Shown in pieces: positions 7,885 to 15,473 of a stretch of 45,164 bases of DNA; the first letter of the stretch is position 1, and each line of letters starts with the position of its first letter. A program made the translations under genes and the position numbers. The stretch is from positions 1 to 45,164 of the IMG/VR virus record IMGVR_UViG_3300015265_000005. One strand, given 5' to 3'. The notes beneath the pieces were generated by a model. The model saw only the letters and a list, made by a program, of their open reading frames with translations. It had not been told where the DNA came from and ran no database searches. The DNA comes from a virus.

Positions 7885-7915
7885 TGCCGAATTGAAACGC
7901 ATACCGGGGGATATG

Positions 7916-8758
7916 ATGCGGCAAAAATTAGTAGTTAGCGTTAGCGGTGGTCGTTCATCAATGTATATGGCCAGGTTGCTGCAGCTAAATCATGCCAATC
8001 TTTGGGATATGGTTTTTATTTTCGCCAACACTGGTTGGGAGCATCCGCGCACGCTTGAATTTGTTCAAGAATGCTCGGTGGCATGGGATATGCCAATTGT
8101 CTGGTTGGAATCGGTCACAAACCCACAACGTGGAAAAGGGGTTTCCTTTCGCGTTGTCGATTTCAATACTGCAAGTCGTAACGGTGCTCCGTTCAGGGAC
8201 ATGATCAGCAAGCACGGTGTACCAAACGTAACGCGACCATTTTGCACAAAAGAGCTAAAAACACGCCCAACCTTTGCATACATTCGTGAGGTGCTTGGGT
8301 GGGGCGGTGAAAGCCGTATGGGTATCGAATATCAAATGGCGCTCGGCATTCGACAAGATGAGCCAAAGCGCTTGCGTCCGACACGTGGGAAGGTGTACCC
8401 GCTCGCAACGTGGTGGCCTGCCGACAAGCAAGATGTGCTTGATTGGTGGGAAGCTCAACCGTTTGATCTAAACATTATTGAACGCCACGGCAATTGCGTT
8501 TGGTGCTGGAAAAAATCCTTACGCAAACATTTGCTTAATCTTGGAGACGTGCGGGAATATTACGATTTCCCCGCAGAAATGGAACGCATGCACGGCTGTA
8601 CAGGCTCGGGATATACGGGGACACCCCACGTATTTTTCAGAGAAAACCGCAGCACCCTTGACCTGATAAAGCTGGCAGAAATTGCAACACCTGATGAGAG
8701 AATGGGCGCCAGATACGCTGAGGATGACGGCTGCTCAGAGTCGTGCGAAGCGTTTTAA
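7916..8758 (+). CDS. Phosphoadenosine phosphosulfate reductase family protein
   Basis: A 280-aa member of the PAPS reductase/ATP-pyrophosphatase (PP-loop) family. The nucleotide-binding loop is SVSGGRSSMYM near the N-terminus. RPFCTKELK, the MALGIRQDEPKR block and two Cys in NCVWCWKKS are typical of phage and DndC-like relatives. Such enzymes activate a group with ATP or reduce PAPS; in phages the true substrate is generally unknown, with nucleic-acid or thiol modification as options. The GGGGG at 7906-7910 is 5 nt from the ATG at 7916 but only 2 nt from the one at 7913, so I prefer 7916. It heads a three-gene cassette with its own promoter and terminator, set apart from the other genes. That arrangement suggests an acquired accessory unit. 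Confidence 0.88.
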   Translation: MRQKLVVSVSGGRSSMYMARLLQLNHANLWDMVFIFANTGWEHPRTLEFVQECSVAWDMPIVWLESVTNPQRGKGVSFRVVDFNTASRNGAPFRDMISKHGVPNVTRPFCTKELKTRPTFAYIREVLGWGGESRMGIEYQMALGIRQDEPKRLRPTRGKVYPLATWWPADKQDVLDWWEAQPFDLNIIERHGNCVWCWKKSLRKHLLNLGDVREYYDFPAEMERMHGCTGSGYTGTPHVFFRENRSTLDLIKLAEIATPDERMGARYAEDDGCSESCEAF

Positions 8759-8782
8759 CATACCAACAACGAGGGTTTCAAA

Positions 8783-8977
8783 ATGAAAGCAAGTGAGTTG
8801 AAAGTAGGCGATGTAATCACCACAACCTACCAGCTGCACGGCGGTGTGGTCACCTCGCAAGTCACCATCATCAAAGTTGAGGTAAATCCGTTCGGTCACA
8901 TCATCGCTGACGCTGAAACGCCTGACGGCAGCATTGCTCAACTGCAGTACATGGCTGATGAGGAACTGCAGGGATGA
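8783..8977 (+). CDS. Small hypothetical protein (64 aa)
   Basis: Second gene of the PAPS-reductase cassette. GAGGG lies about 7 nt before the ATG. The sequence (MKASELKVGDVITTTYQ...) alternates hydrophobic and polar residues and looks like a small all-beta barrel; the KVGDVI start recalls SH3- or translation-factor-like barrels, but this is only a resemblance. It has no Cys, signal or membrane segment. Its stop overlaps the next start as ATGA. Confidence 0.75.
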   Translation: MKASELKVGDVITTTYQLHGGVVTSQVTIIKVEVNPFGHIIADAETPDGSIAQLQYMADEELQG

Positions 8978-9186
8978 GCATGCACGCGGAAGGTCGAAAG
9001 CTCATTGACACCACGCTAGACATCGCGCTCAAGGCAGGTGACGACGTGCGCGCTGAGCATCACTTTCAGGCTGTTCATGCAATGCTCAAGTTCGCAATGG
9101 CGTGCGGTCAGTTGACCCCGCAAGAGCACGCAAACGAAATCATGATGGTTGACCTGACCCGGCAACGCAGGCTGTACGCCAAGTAA
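8974..9186 (+). CDS. Small helical hypothetical protein (70 aa)
   Basis: Last gene of the PAPS-reductase cassette, coupled to the previous one by ATGA; a second ATG two codons in is an alternative start. The protein is charged and helical (LDIALKAGDDVRAEHHFQAVHAMLKFAM), has a basic C-terminus (LTRQRRLYAK), and belongs to no family I recognise. A bidirectional terminator starts 4 nt after its stop. Confidence 0.75.
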   Translation: MSMHAEGRKLIDTTLDIALKAGDDVRAEHHFQAVHAMLKFAMACGQLTPQEHANEIMMVDLTRQRRLYAK

Positions 9187-9189
9187 AAC

Positions 9190-9215
9190 AAAGCCCTCAT
9201 TGCGAGGGCTTTTTA
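9190..9215. terminator. Bidirectional terminator between convergent operons
   Basis: AAAGCCCTC (9190-9198) pairs with GAGGGCTTT (9204-9212) around a 5-nt loop, with a T tract to the right and an A tract to the left. It serves the rightward cassette and the 3' end of the 25-kb leftward late operon. The Rz stop codon lies inside the stem. Confidence 0.9.
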
Positions 9216-9688
9216 TTTTGTGCATCCCCGTAGGCTTTGCATAGCCTCAGGGTGTCGAGCTGCTGCTTGTACCGTCGTCGGAACTCCAAATAATCCGATT
9301 CAGCAGCGGCATCAAGTCTTGCACCGGCTGCACTATCTCGCTCGGGACTGTCACCGCTGGCGCCGTGCACAAGTCCGGGGCATTTTGCCGCGACACGCAG
9401 CCCGCAAGTGCCAGACTTGAGGCAACGATTGAGACGGTCAAGCTCTGCATCAGCTTTCGCATTGTCTTCTCTCTGTTTGGAAATGGCAGCCTCACCGGCC
9501 TTGACGCGCTCACCTGCAGCCTGCAGCGCCACCAGCACCGCTAACGCACGGTCTTGGGCATCCTTGGCCACGGTGGCCTTGTATTGCTCGTGCTCAGCGC
9601 TCAGTGCATTGTCAGCCAGCCAGCCACCAACCGCTAACCCTGCTGCAAAGGTCGCGGCATACAACCAGCCCTGCGCGATCACGAACAC
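9197..9688 (-). CDS. Rz: Rz-like inner-membrane spanin
   Basis: A 163-aa protein with an N-terminal membrane anchor (about residues 6-25, LYAATFAAGLAVGGWLA) and a long charged periplasmic part with coiled-coil character (about 30-90). This is the classic i-spanin layout. It starts with GTG at 9688, overlapping the endolysin by 10 nt; an in-frame GTG at 9682 is also possible. The Rz1 gene is nested in another frame. With Rz1 it should fuse the inner and outer membranes in the last step of lysis of a Gram-negative host. Confidence 0.88.
   Translation of the reverse strand: MFVIAQGWLYAATFAAGLAVGGWLADNALSAEHEQYKATVAKDAQDRALAVLVALQAAGERVKAGEAAISKQREDNAKADAELDRLNRCLKSGTCGLRVAAKCPGLVHGASGDSPERDSAAGARLDAAAESDYLEFRRRYKQQLDTLRLCKAYGDAQNKKPSQ
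9247..9462 (-). CDS. Rz1: Rz1-like outer-membrane lipoprotein spanin, nested in Rz
   Basis: A 71-aa protein entirely inside the Rz gene in another frame. The start MRKLMQSLTVSIVASSLALAGC is a lipoprotein signal with lipobox LAGC and modified Cys at residue 22. The mature part is short and moderately Pro-rich, as in o-spanins. I place the start at the ATG at 9462, preceded by a weak AGAGAG site. An upstream in-frame ATG at 9513 would add 17 residues that spoil the signal peptide. Confidence 0.88.
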   Translation of the reverse strand: MRKLMQSLTVSIVASSLALAGCVSRQNAPDLCTAPAVTVPSEIVQPVQDLMPLLNRIIWSSDDGTSSSSTP

Positions 9689-10155
9689 GCCTGCACTGCA
9701 GCGTCATAGCGCGCTTGCCAGGCGTCAGGGTGCGGCTTGCCAGGGCGCCACACGCGCACGTACAAATCCCATGCCTCAGCCGCGTCACCAACTGCAGGCA
9801 GCGGGAAGGGGTCACCGTATAGGTTGAGCCTGGCGAACGCGGCAGCCAGAACGTCATCGCGTTCAAGGTTTGACCAGATGACCTCGCGATCCCACGGGGT
9901 GTTGCGGGCTGCGCACACTTGCTGTGCCAGGTCACGAACGGTTTTCAGCGGATGTTCCATCACGCCTTTGACACCGCCGTTCTTTTCAAACTGCCAGAAG
10001 CCACGAGCAGGCCCGTTGCCCTTCTGCCGTCGATACTGCCAGTCTTCCGACTCTTGGGCGCCAATGGCCAGCAACTGCACCCGAGCAGCCCGCGTGGTCA
10101 TCTTGGAAGGTAGCAGGGCCAATGCCCCGTTGATTGCAAGCATTGGAAAATTCAT
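9679..10155 (-). CDS. Endolysin, lysozyme/transglycosylase-like
   Basis: A 158-aa cell-wall hydrolase. AIGAQESEDWQYRRQ (about 30-44) holds the likely catalytic Glu35 in the AxQES setting of GH23-like enzymes, and GPARGFWQFEKNGGVKGV (48-65) is a block I recall from related phage endolysins. No cleavable signal peptide is clear, so a holin should be needed for release. It overlaps the 94-aa membrane protein upstream and Rz downstream, within a standard lysis cassette. The assignment to a peptidoglycan-cleaving enzyme is good; the exact bond cut is not certain. Confidence 0.82.
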   Translation of the reverse strand: MNFPMLAINGALALLPSKMTTRAARVQLLAIGAQESEDWQYRRQKGNGPARGFWQFEKNGGVKGVMEHPLKTVRDLAQQVCAARNTPWDREVIWSNLERDDVLAAAFARLNLYGDPFPLPAVGDAAEAWDLYVRVWRPGKPHPDAWQARYDAAVQACS

Positions 10156-10436
10156 TTTTCGGCCTGGCCCTTGAGCGTGTCACCTGCCTGCTTGGCCAGG
10201 TTCGCAATCTGGTTGGTGAGGAATGTGTTGCGCTCGGTTAACTGCTTGACCTCAGCTTTGTGAGCCCTGCGGATGGATGCCCGCTCTTTACTATGCACGT
10301 CGGAAAGATCAACCATCGCCTGCCGGTTTTGCGATGCGCTGATTGAGTAGCCAAAACCCATTGCCAAAAGCACGCAAACGGCTACATAAAACGGCAACGC
10401 CCCTTTGTTCCAAGCATTACGCATTTGCTCGCCCAT
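10152..10436 (-). CDS. Small membrane protein of the lysis cassette (holin candidate)
   Basis: A 94-aa protein with one strong membrane segment (about 14-33, ALPFYVAVCVLLAMGFGYSI) followed by a charged helical tail with coiled-coil character (about 45-85). It lies directly upstream of the endolysin and overlaps it by 4 nt. One of the two single-pass proteins here must do the holin job if the endolysin is cytosolic. The short N-terminus and long charged tail could also suit a spanin-like or antiholin role. Confidence 0.7.
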   Translation of the reverse strand: MGEQMRNAWNKGALPFYVAVCVLLAMGFGYSISASQNRQAMVDLSDVHSKERASIRRAHKAEVKQLTERNTFLTNQIANLAKQAGDTLKGQAEK

Positions 10437-10770
10437 TTTGTGACCTCATAAACTCTTGAAGCTGTTGACGCAGCTCGGTGTTCTGCTGGCGCAATTGACT
10501 GAGCTGCTCGGTCATAATTCCATTTGATACTTTCAGCTCAGTCAAATCCTTGTTGAGCTGGTTTACAGTTGACCACGCCTGCTCAGCTTTTATCTCAAAC
10601 GCCTCGGCTTTTTCTTTCCAGTCATCGCGGTCAGCCTGCAGGATTGAAACTTGCGTTGTTTCGTTCTTTTGTGAGTCAAGCCATTTGGCCAGGGCTGCCG
10701 ACATGGCAAAGAAGACGCCAACCCCCGTTGAGATAATAAGCGGCAACCCGTTGAGGTCTGGTGATTCCAT
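10417..10770 (-). CDS. Membrane-anchored coiled-coil protein (holin or lysis accessory candidate)
   Basis: A 117-aa protein with an N-terminal hydrophobic segment (about 9-29, LPLIISTGVGVFFAMSAALA), then a long Gln/Glu-rich coiled coil (about 40-108). AAGGGTG lies 4 nt before the ATG. It is the first gene of the lysis cassette after the tail fibre. It is not a recognised holin family; position and topology make it a candidate partner of the 94-aa protein. Confidence 0.72.
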   Translation of the reverse strand: MESPDLNGLPLIISTGVGVFFAMSAALAKWLDSQKNETTQVSILQADRDDWKEKAEAFEIKAEQAWSTVNQLNKDLTELKVSNGIMTEQLSQLRQQNTELRQQLQEFMRSQNGRANA

Positions 10771-10789
10771 TGGGCACCCTTAGATATGA

Positions 10790-10816
10790 GAACGCCAGGC
10801 GGATTACCTGGCGTTC
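10790..10816. terminator. Stem-loop between tail-fibre and lysis genes
   Basis: GAACGCCAGG (10790-10799) and CCTGGCGTTC (10807-10816) form a perfect 10-bp stem with a 7-nt loop. There is no clean T tract in either direction, so it may slow transcription, stabilise the tail-fibre mRNA end or be a processing site rather than a full terminator. Confidence 0.55.
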
Positions 10817-10842
10817 AAAGGATACATGATGGCAGCTAGCCC

Positions 10843-11784
10843 TTACCACTCAATGATAACGGCACCATGAGCGCCGGGGCTGCCCTGAGTGGTCACGCGG
10901 CCTGCACCGCCCTGACCATAGCCGGTTGGTCTGACGGAGCCAGACGCACCATACGGCGACTCGCAACCGCCACCCGCGCCACCATACACACCGCCCGTTA
11001 CCGGGATGGCTGACGCCCCCGTGCCAACCGTCAGGTTCTCATCGCCCCCAACTCCAAAGCTGCCGATTACTGACGTTGGGCTGTTGACGCCACCAAGGCC
11101 CCCAGGCCCCGAGCAGAACGCGCCAAAGTTGGATGCCCCGCCAGCACCACCACTGTTGCCGGAAACGGTTGCAGCAAGCCCGCCAGTGCCAACAGTCAGC
11201 GCAACAGTAGCGCCCGCGCCGGTAAGGTCAACCAGTTTCTTTGCGATACCACCGCCACCGCCACCGCTCGGGGTTGAGTTGCCCATTGCACCCCCACCGC
11301 CAGCACCGTACACCGTAACAAATGCACGGGTAACACCTGCGGGAATCGTCCAATTGAATGCGCCGGGGGTCTTGTAAACCGCACGCCCACGGAATGGGGA
11401 AATTTCAGAAGCGTCAAACAGCGCAACAACCCAATTGCTGCCGGTAGTGCCAGGCTCAGCACTGTTGTTGTTCACCAAGTTCAACCAGTTCTCACCGTTA
11501 TGGCGAACGAAAGACTTGATTGCGTACGGCGGCACAAGGCCTGCAGGGGCTACCCACGCGGGCGCACCAACAGCCTGCAGCTCACCAACAGCCGTGGTGA
11601 TGTCGTTTAGCACGCCGTTCATTTCCTGGCGCCCAACAGGCTTGTACCCCGGATCACTCTCACCCTTCTGATAGTCAGGCCCCCAACCCGATGGATAGCT
11701 AACCGCCCCGCTCGGGTCAACGGTGTCAGGCGTTACCGATTTGTCACCGGAAGCCGCGAAGGGAACAACAAAACGCTTGCTCAT
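10843..11784 (-). CDS. Tail fibre/adhesin with glycine-rich tip
   Basis: A 313-aa fibre. The N-terminal 60 residues (FAASGDKSVTPD..SYPSGWGPDYQKG) match the attachment part of many small phage tail fibres. A middle part (about 85-125) resembles a carbohydrate-binding-like repeat (PYAIKSFVRHNGENWLNLV). The C-terminal 180 residues form a glycine-rich domain (GAGGGGAMGN, SGGGGGG, GAGGASNFG, ending GAHGAVIIEW), known from adhesins that fold as polyglycine-II sandwiches and set host range. It directly follows the DUF2612 baseplate gene, as host-recognition genes usually do. A second receptor-binding protein is encoded at 15.5-17.4 kb. Confidence 0.85.
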   Translation of the reverse strand: MSKRFVVPFAASGDKSVTPDTVDPSGAVSYPSGWGPDYQKGESDPGYKPVGRQEMNGVLNDITTAVGELQAVGAPAWVAPAGLVPPYAIKSFVRHNGENWLNLVNNNSAEPGTTGSNWVVALFDASEISPFRGRAVYKTPGAFNWTIPAGVTRAFVTVYGAGGGGAMGNSTPSGGGGGGIAKKLVDLTGAGATVALTVGTGGLAATVSGNSGGAGGASNFGAFCSGPGGLGGVNSPTSVIGSFGVGGDENLTVGTGASAIPVTGGVYGGAGGGCESPYGASGSVRPTGYGQGGAGRVTTQGSPGAHGAVIIEW

Positions 11785-11786
11785 GA

Positions 11787-12440
11787 TTAGGCCCCAAAGT
11801 TGCCATTTTCAAAATTCAAATTGTCCACGCCAAATCCGAATGCGGGACGCCCTTGTACTTGGTAGATAATGCCGACACCTGCGGGGCGCGGCAGCAAATC
11901 ATAGTTCTCAAAAATCATGAGCAGTTGCGATGGGATCGCACGCTCAAAAAAGTAGGTGATTGTCATGTCATAGTTGTCAGTCACAAACACCTTGCCGAAA
12001 TCGGCAAACACCTTGGCCAAAAAGGCGTTGGTTTCTGGCAAGGTGCCGGTTGACGTGAGCTGAAAATATCGCAGTTTGATGAGCAACCGCTGCTGCTCAA
12101 CGTCCAAGCTTATGGTGTTCGCCTTGATGTTGGCAAAGTTTCCGTTTTCAAAGTTGGCGTTGTTGGCGCCGAACCCCCAAGCGAATTTGCCCACGTCTGC
12201 CGGTGACGTGATTTGCATTGGTAGATTGAGGATGCGCCCCCACACCCCGAGCCCAAAGCGGTTTGCGGTGTCGATGTTGAATACATCGCGCACCCAATTC
12301 TGCCAGAACTCTTGCTGCCGCTGCGTGTACCAAGCTTGCTTGAGGCGAGCCAGGGCAACGAGCTTTTGCGCCCCATCGTGCTCCCACAAGATCGCCCTGA
12401 GCGCGTCAATGCTGAAATCAAGCGCCTGTATGGTACTCAT
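11787..12440 (-). CDS. DUF2612 baseplate protein (gpI-like) with a duplicated motif
   Basis: A 217-aa member of DUF2612, equivalent by position to P2 gpI/Mu gp48 at the baseplate rim joining J to the fibre. The N-terminal half is helical (LVALARLKQAWYTQRQQEFW). An internal motif appears twice, GFGANNANFENGNFA (about 90-105) and GFGVDNLNFENGNFGA at the very C-terminus. It overlaps gene J by 4 nt and ends 2 nt before the tail fibre. Confidence 0.85.
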   Translation of the reverse strand: MSTIQALDFSIDALRAILWEHDGAQKLVALARLKQAWYTQRQQEFWQNWVRDVFNIDTANRFGLGVWGRILNLPMQITSPADVGKFAWGFGANNANFENGNFANIKANTISLDVEQQRLLIKLRYFQLTSTGTLPETNAFLAKVFADFGKVFVTDNYDMTITYFFERAIPSQLLMIFENYDLLPRPAGVGIIYQVQGRPAFGFGVDNLNFENGNFGA

Positions 12441-13633
12441 ACCGGGATCACCGTCACGCGGCTCTCAGTCAACACGGCTTGCTGCTTGAGGGTCAGCACC
12501 ATATCTGCCGTTGACCATGTAGCACCATCCGTGGACAACTCAACCTTGGTCACGAAAATGCGAGGCTCAACCTGATTGATCGCCCCGGACATTTCAAACG
12601 GTGACACCGTGGCGCCAACAACTAACCCCTGATCACCTTCAAGCTCACCGTTGGCGTATTGCATGAGAGCTGAGGGGATGATTGCAGCGCCATCAGTGGC
12701 GTTGAACCTGGCAGTCACTCGCACGTAAAGCGTGACTTGTGACGGGCGGTCAAATTGAACTATGCACGCCTGCCCGCTCGTTGGGTCAATAAGCGACACG
12801 CTCACCGCGCCGTTGAAAGCGCACCCCATGCTTTTACTTTCAAGCAGCGCTTGGGCAACCTGCGCGTTCGTGCCACCGCTGACGCAAACCCAAATGCTGT
12901 TGGCAAGCATAAAGATGCCGTCAATGGTCTGATCAACCTTTGCGAAGTTCTCACGATAGGTGAGCGAATTGACCTCATCGATATTGTACAGGCGCGATGT
13001 GATAGCCTCGTTGAGCGCAACCGACTGCAGGGCTAGGGTCTGGCGACGGCGACGGCGGGACGGCGCGTCATTCTCTTTCAGACGCCCCAGGCTGGCGGCA
13101 GTTGGGTTGGTGATGGTTTCCCAACCCAGCACCCCCGAGCCGACAACGGTGAGCTGCCCGATGGGAGCAGCGATTGGGCCGAACTCTTGCGACACGCAAT
13201 CAACCGTGACAACCCCAGGCGTATCAGCGCCAATGATCACAGTTGCAGCGGTGACGAATGCCGCCCCGCTACTCTCAACGAATGCCAAGCTACCTGCAGG
13301 AACAATCGTGCCGGTCTGCCCACCGAGGATTGCCCCGGTGATGACGCTGCGGGTTGCGGGCTTGCGGCTGCCGCCAGTTAGCGACCACACCCCATCAAGG
13401 AAAATACCGCCCGAATAATCGGGGTTGATTTGGTTGGCCACGGCGGCATTATTGCGCATAGCGCCGTCACGCAGCTCAGTATCCATTGCGATGATTGCGC
13501 CCTGCGTTGTCTCAGGGTTGACATCAAAGTCAGCACCAAAGACCTCACGCCACTCAGCGTTGATGTCATCAATTATCGTGCTCGTGTCGGCAATGATGAC
13601 GCCCGTTGGCACAACGTATTCATAATCAGCCAT
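12437..13633 (-). CDS. Baseplate J-like protein
   Basis: A 398-aa wedge component of the baseplate J/Mu gp47 family. The N-terminal region has IIDDINAEWREVFGADFDVNPETTQGAIIAMDTE and LDGVWSLTGGSRKPAT, standard in this family. In contractile tails it forms the wedge ring that triggers sheath contraction. It overlaps the gp25-like wedge gene by 8 nt and DUF2612 by 4 nt, a typical W-J-I order. Confidence 0.92.
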   Translation of the reverse strand: MADYEYVVPTGVIIADTSTIIDDINAEWREVFGADFDVNPETTQGAIIAMDTELRDGAMRNNAAVANQINPDYSGGIFLDGVWSLTGGSRKPATRSVITGAILGGQTGTIVPAGSLAFVESSGAAFVTAATVIIGADTPGVVTVDCVSQEFGPIAAPIGQLTVVGSGVLGWETITNPTAASLGRLKENDAPSRRRRRQTLALQSVALNEAITSRLYNIDEVNSLTYRENFAKVDQTIDGIFMLANSIWVCVSGGTNAQVAQALLESKSMGCAFNGAVSVSLIDPTSGQACIVQFDRPSQVTLYVRVTARFNATDGAAIIPSALMQYANGELEGDQGLVVGATVSPFEMSGAINQVEPRIFVTKVELSTDGATWSTADMVLTLKQQAVLTESRVTVIPV

Positions 13634-13970
13634 TGATGACGGTATCCCCTAAAGCGGTGGCAAGGGTTGCAGTGTAACCCAAACGCTCACCATCCCTTAC
13701 AATTTCAAATGCCGTCACCGCCGTCACATCGGTCACCTGCGATAAGCGATCACGCATAGCTGCCTCAAACGCAGCCTCATTGGGGTCTTGTGCCCAGGCA
13801 ACCAACGCGTACGGCATACCCTCATCCATTTTATGAATCATTTCATCACGGCGCGCTTTGCCGAATTGCACTGAGGTTTGACCAATCGCCGGGATACCCG
13901 AAAGCATCCCCAATTGCCCATCTGCGGCAACTACAAAGTCATTGTTTTCATCAACGTGTAACGTCTTCAT
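13626..13970 (-). CDS. Baseplate wedge protein (gp25/W-like)
   Basis: A 114-aa protein in the W/gp25 position, with FGKARRDEMIHKMDEGMPY and a C-terminal beta part. It is compact like T4 gp25 and Mu gp46 and should link the sheath end to the wedge. Coupled by 4-8-nt overlaps to the spike and J genes. Confidence 0.82.
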   Translation of the reverse strand: MKTLHVDENNDFVVAADGQLGMLSGIPAIGQTSVQFGKARRDEMIHKMDEGMPYALVAWAQDPNEAAFEAAMRDRLSQVTDVTAVTAFEIVRDGERLGYTATLATALGDTVING

Positions 13971-14644
13971 GGTGTCGGGGTTCCTGTATTACTCACAGGG
14001 CCTGGCGGTGCTGATGCTGGCCCAATGTGGGTATGTGTGTCGCCAACGTTGATGCCGTTGTATGTGAGCCCACCTGGCGGGCCAGTCATCGCAATGCCAG
14101 CGTCAGTCAGGCTCCAAGTCACAGTACCTTTGCTGATTTTCACCCCGGCGTCACCAACAGCAATGCAGACCTCGCCGTCAAGCGTTTGCCATACGGCATT
14201 TTCAGCGTTCTCAGGGTTGATGACCCAAGCCTTCAACGTGTCGGGAAAAAACATCGCATCGCTGAATTTGTGCAACCGCTCGGTGTTGGGCCAGTCCTCG
14301 ACCCCACCACCCTGCATGATCAAACTGATATCGTTATCATTTGCAGCCAACCATCCCAAGTCACCCTCTTTGATTGGGAAACGCATAAACAGGCCCCCGC
14401 CACCAAAGCGGTACACCGGGATGTTGAACACGTCGGCGCGCTTAATCTTGACGCCATCAGTCCCGCCCATCATGACGATTGGATGCAACGTTGCACGGTT
14501 GGTCGTATCGTCATAGCTGACCACGCGTGCGGGCACCATGCCGTCAACCTCGTTGCGCAGCCAGTTGGTCAGGTACTCATCCATGACCCCTGGAAGGCTT
14601 CCGGCGTTCGCCTGCTGCGTGTTTGGCGTTTGAATAGGTGTCAT
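13967..14644 (-). CDS. Membrane-puncturing spike protein (gp138/gpV-like)
   Basis: A 225-aa central spike. An OB-like N-terminal part (MVPARVVSYDDTTNRATLHPIV) is followed by a beta region and the terminal GDTHTHIGPASAPPGPV, where HxH at the apex typically binds an iron ion in P2 gpV and phi92 gp138. It pierces the outer membrane on contraction. The ATG overlaps the hub gene by 4 nt. Confidence 0.9.
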   Translation of the reverse strand: MTPIQTPNTQQANAGSLPGVMDEYLTNWLRNEVDGMVPARVVSYDDTTNRATLHPIVMMGGTDGVKIKRADVFNIPVYRFGGGGLFMRFPIKEGDLGWLAANDNDISLIMQGGGVEDWPNTERLHKFSDAMFFPDTLKAWVINPENAENAVWQTLDGEVCIAVGDAGVKISKGTVTWSLTDAGIAMTGPPGGLTYNGINVGDTHTHIGPASAPPGPVSNTGTPTP

Positions 14645-15465
14645 GCTCGGGTTGCCAGGGCGGTATAGAAAAACGGAGTGTCATGCGTTGCAATGTCAAA
14701 CGCAAGTTGTGTGATTACATAGTCACCGTTTGCAGCAACGTTCATCTGCGATTCAAGCCGCAGCGCCCCGCCAATCACCGTGTCTTTATCAATCAGCATG
14801 GTGACCTTCAAGCCCTTCTCCGTTGGCTTTGGTACACCAACCATCCCCGTATTTTTGTTGAGGATGCGCAAGCGTCCGGTGAGTGGCATATGCGCATTTT
14901 TAACGACCAGCTTCCCGTCATCAATATACGCACTGACGCCCCCGGCCTGCTGCAGCAAATTGACCTGCTTTAGTTCGGGGCCGCTGTGCGTGTAATTGCC
15001 AATGTTTTTGTCATCGGCCTGAAAATCCAGCTCAACCCCGATGTCATCGGCAATGCTTTTGGCAATGGCACTCAACTTGCTCTGAGCGCCACCTGACTTG
15101 GCGGATAGCTTGCCTTTGCTCGCGTTGGCAGTCTTGGCAGTCAACGTCAGGTCAACGTCAGGTGGTGCGCTTGGCTCAGCGCTCACGATGTCCCCAACGA
15201 ATATGCGACTCACCCCCGTGGACACCCTACCGGCTTCAAGGATCAGCCGCTTGGGTGTCGGGTTGGTGTTGAACGGGCTTGCCTCAGTAACCAGATAGTC
15301 CCGCGTCTGGCGGCTGAGGTTTGTGATGGTCACCGTGCAATCGTTCTGCGTTGGGTTCGCATACTTGGTGCCGGTTGCACGGATTTTAAGCCCCTCGTAC
15401 CAATTGATACGTCCGTTGATTTCGATTCCCACGCGCACCCGGCGCAGGTCTAAAAGGCTGCTCAT
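14641..15465 (-). CDS. Baseplate hub protein (gp27/Mu gp44-like)
   Basis: A 274-aa hub. NPTQNDCTVTITNLSRQTRDYL and RLILEAGRVSTGVSRIFVGDIVSA near the N-terminus, and LLQQAGGVSAYIDDGKLVVKN in the middle, fit the D-like hub of Mu-like and P2-like tails. It holds the spike trimer and surrounds the tail tube exit. The gene lies 8 nt after the tailspike gene and overlaps the spike gene. Confidence 0.85.
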   Translation of the reverse strand: MSSLLDLRRVRVGIEINGRINWYEGLKIRATGTKYANPTQNDCTVTITNLSRQTRDYLVTEASPFNTNPTPKRLILEAGRVSTGVSRIFVGDIVSAEPSAPPDVDLTLTAKTANASKGKLSAKSGGAQSKLSAIAKSIADDIGVELDFQADDKNIGNYTHSGPELKQVNLLQQAGGVSAYIDDGKLVVKNAHMPLTGRLRILNKNTGMVGVPKPTEKGLKVTMLIDKDTVIGGALRLESQMNVAANGDYVITQLAFDIATHDTPFFYTALATRA

Positions 15466-15473
15466 ATTAACCC

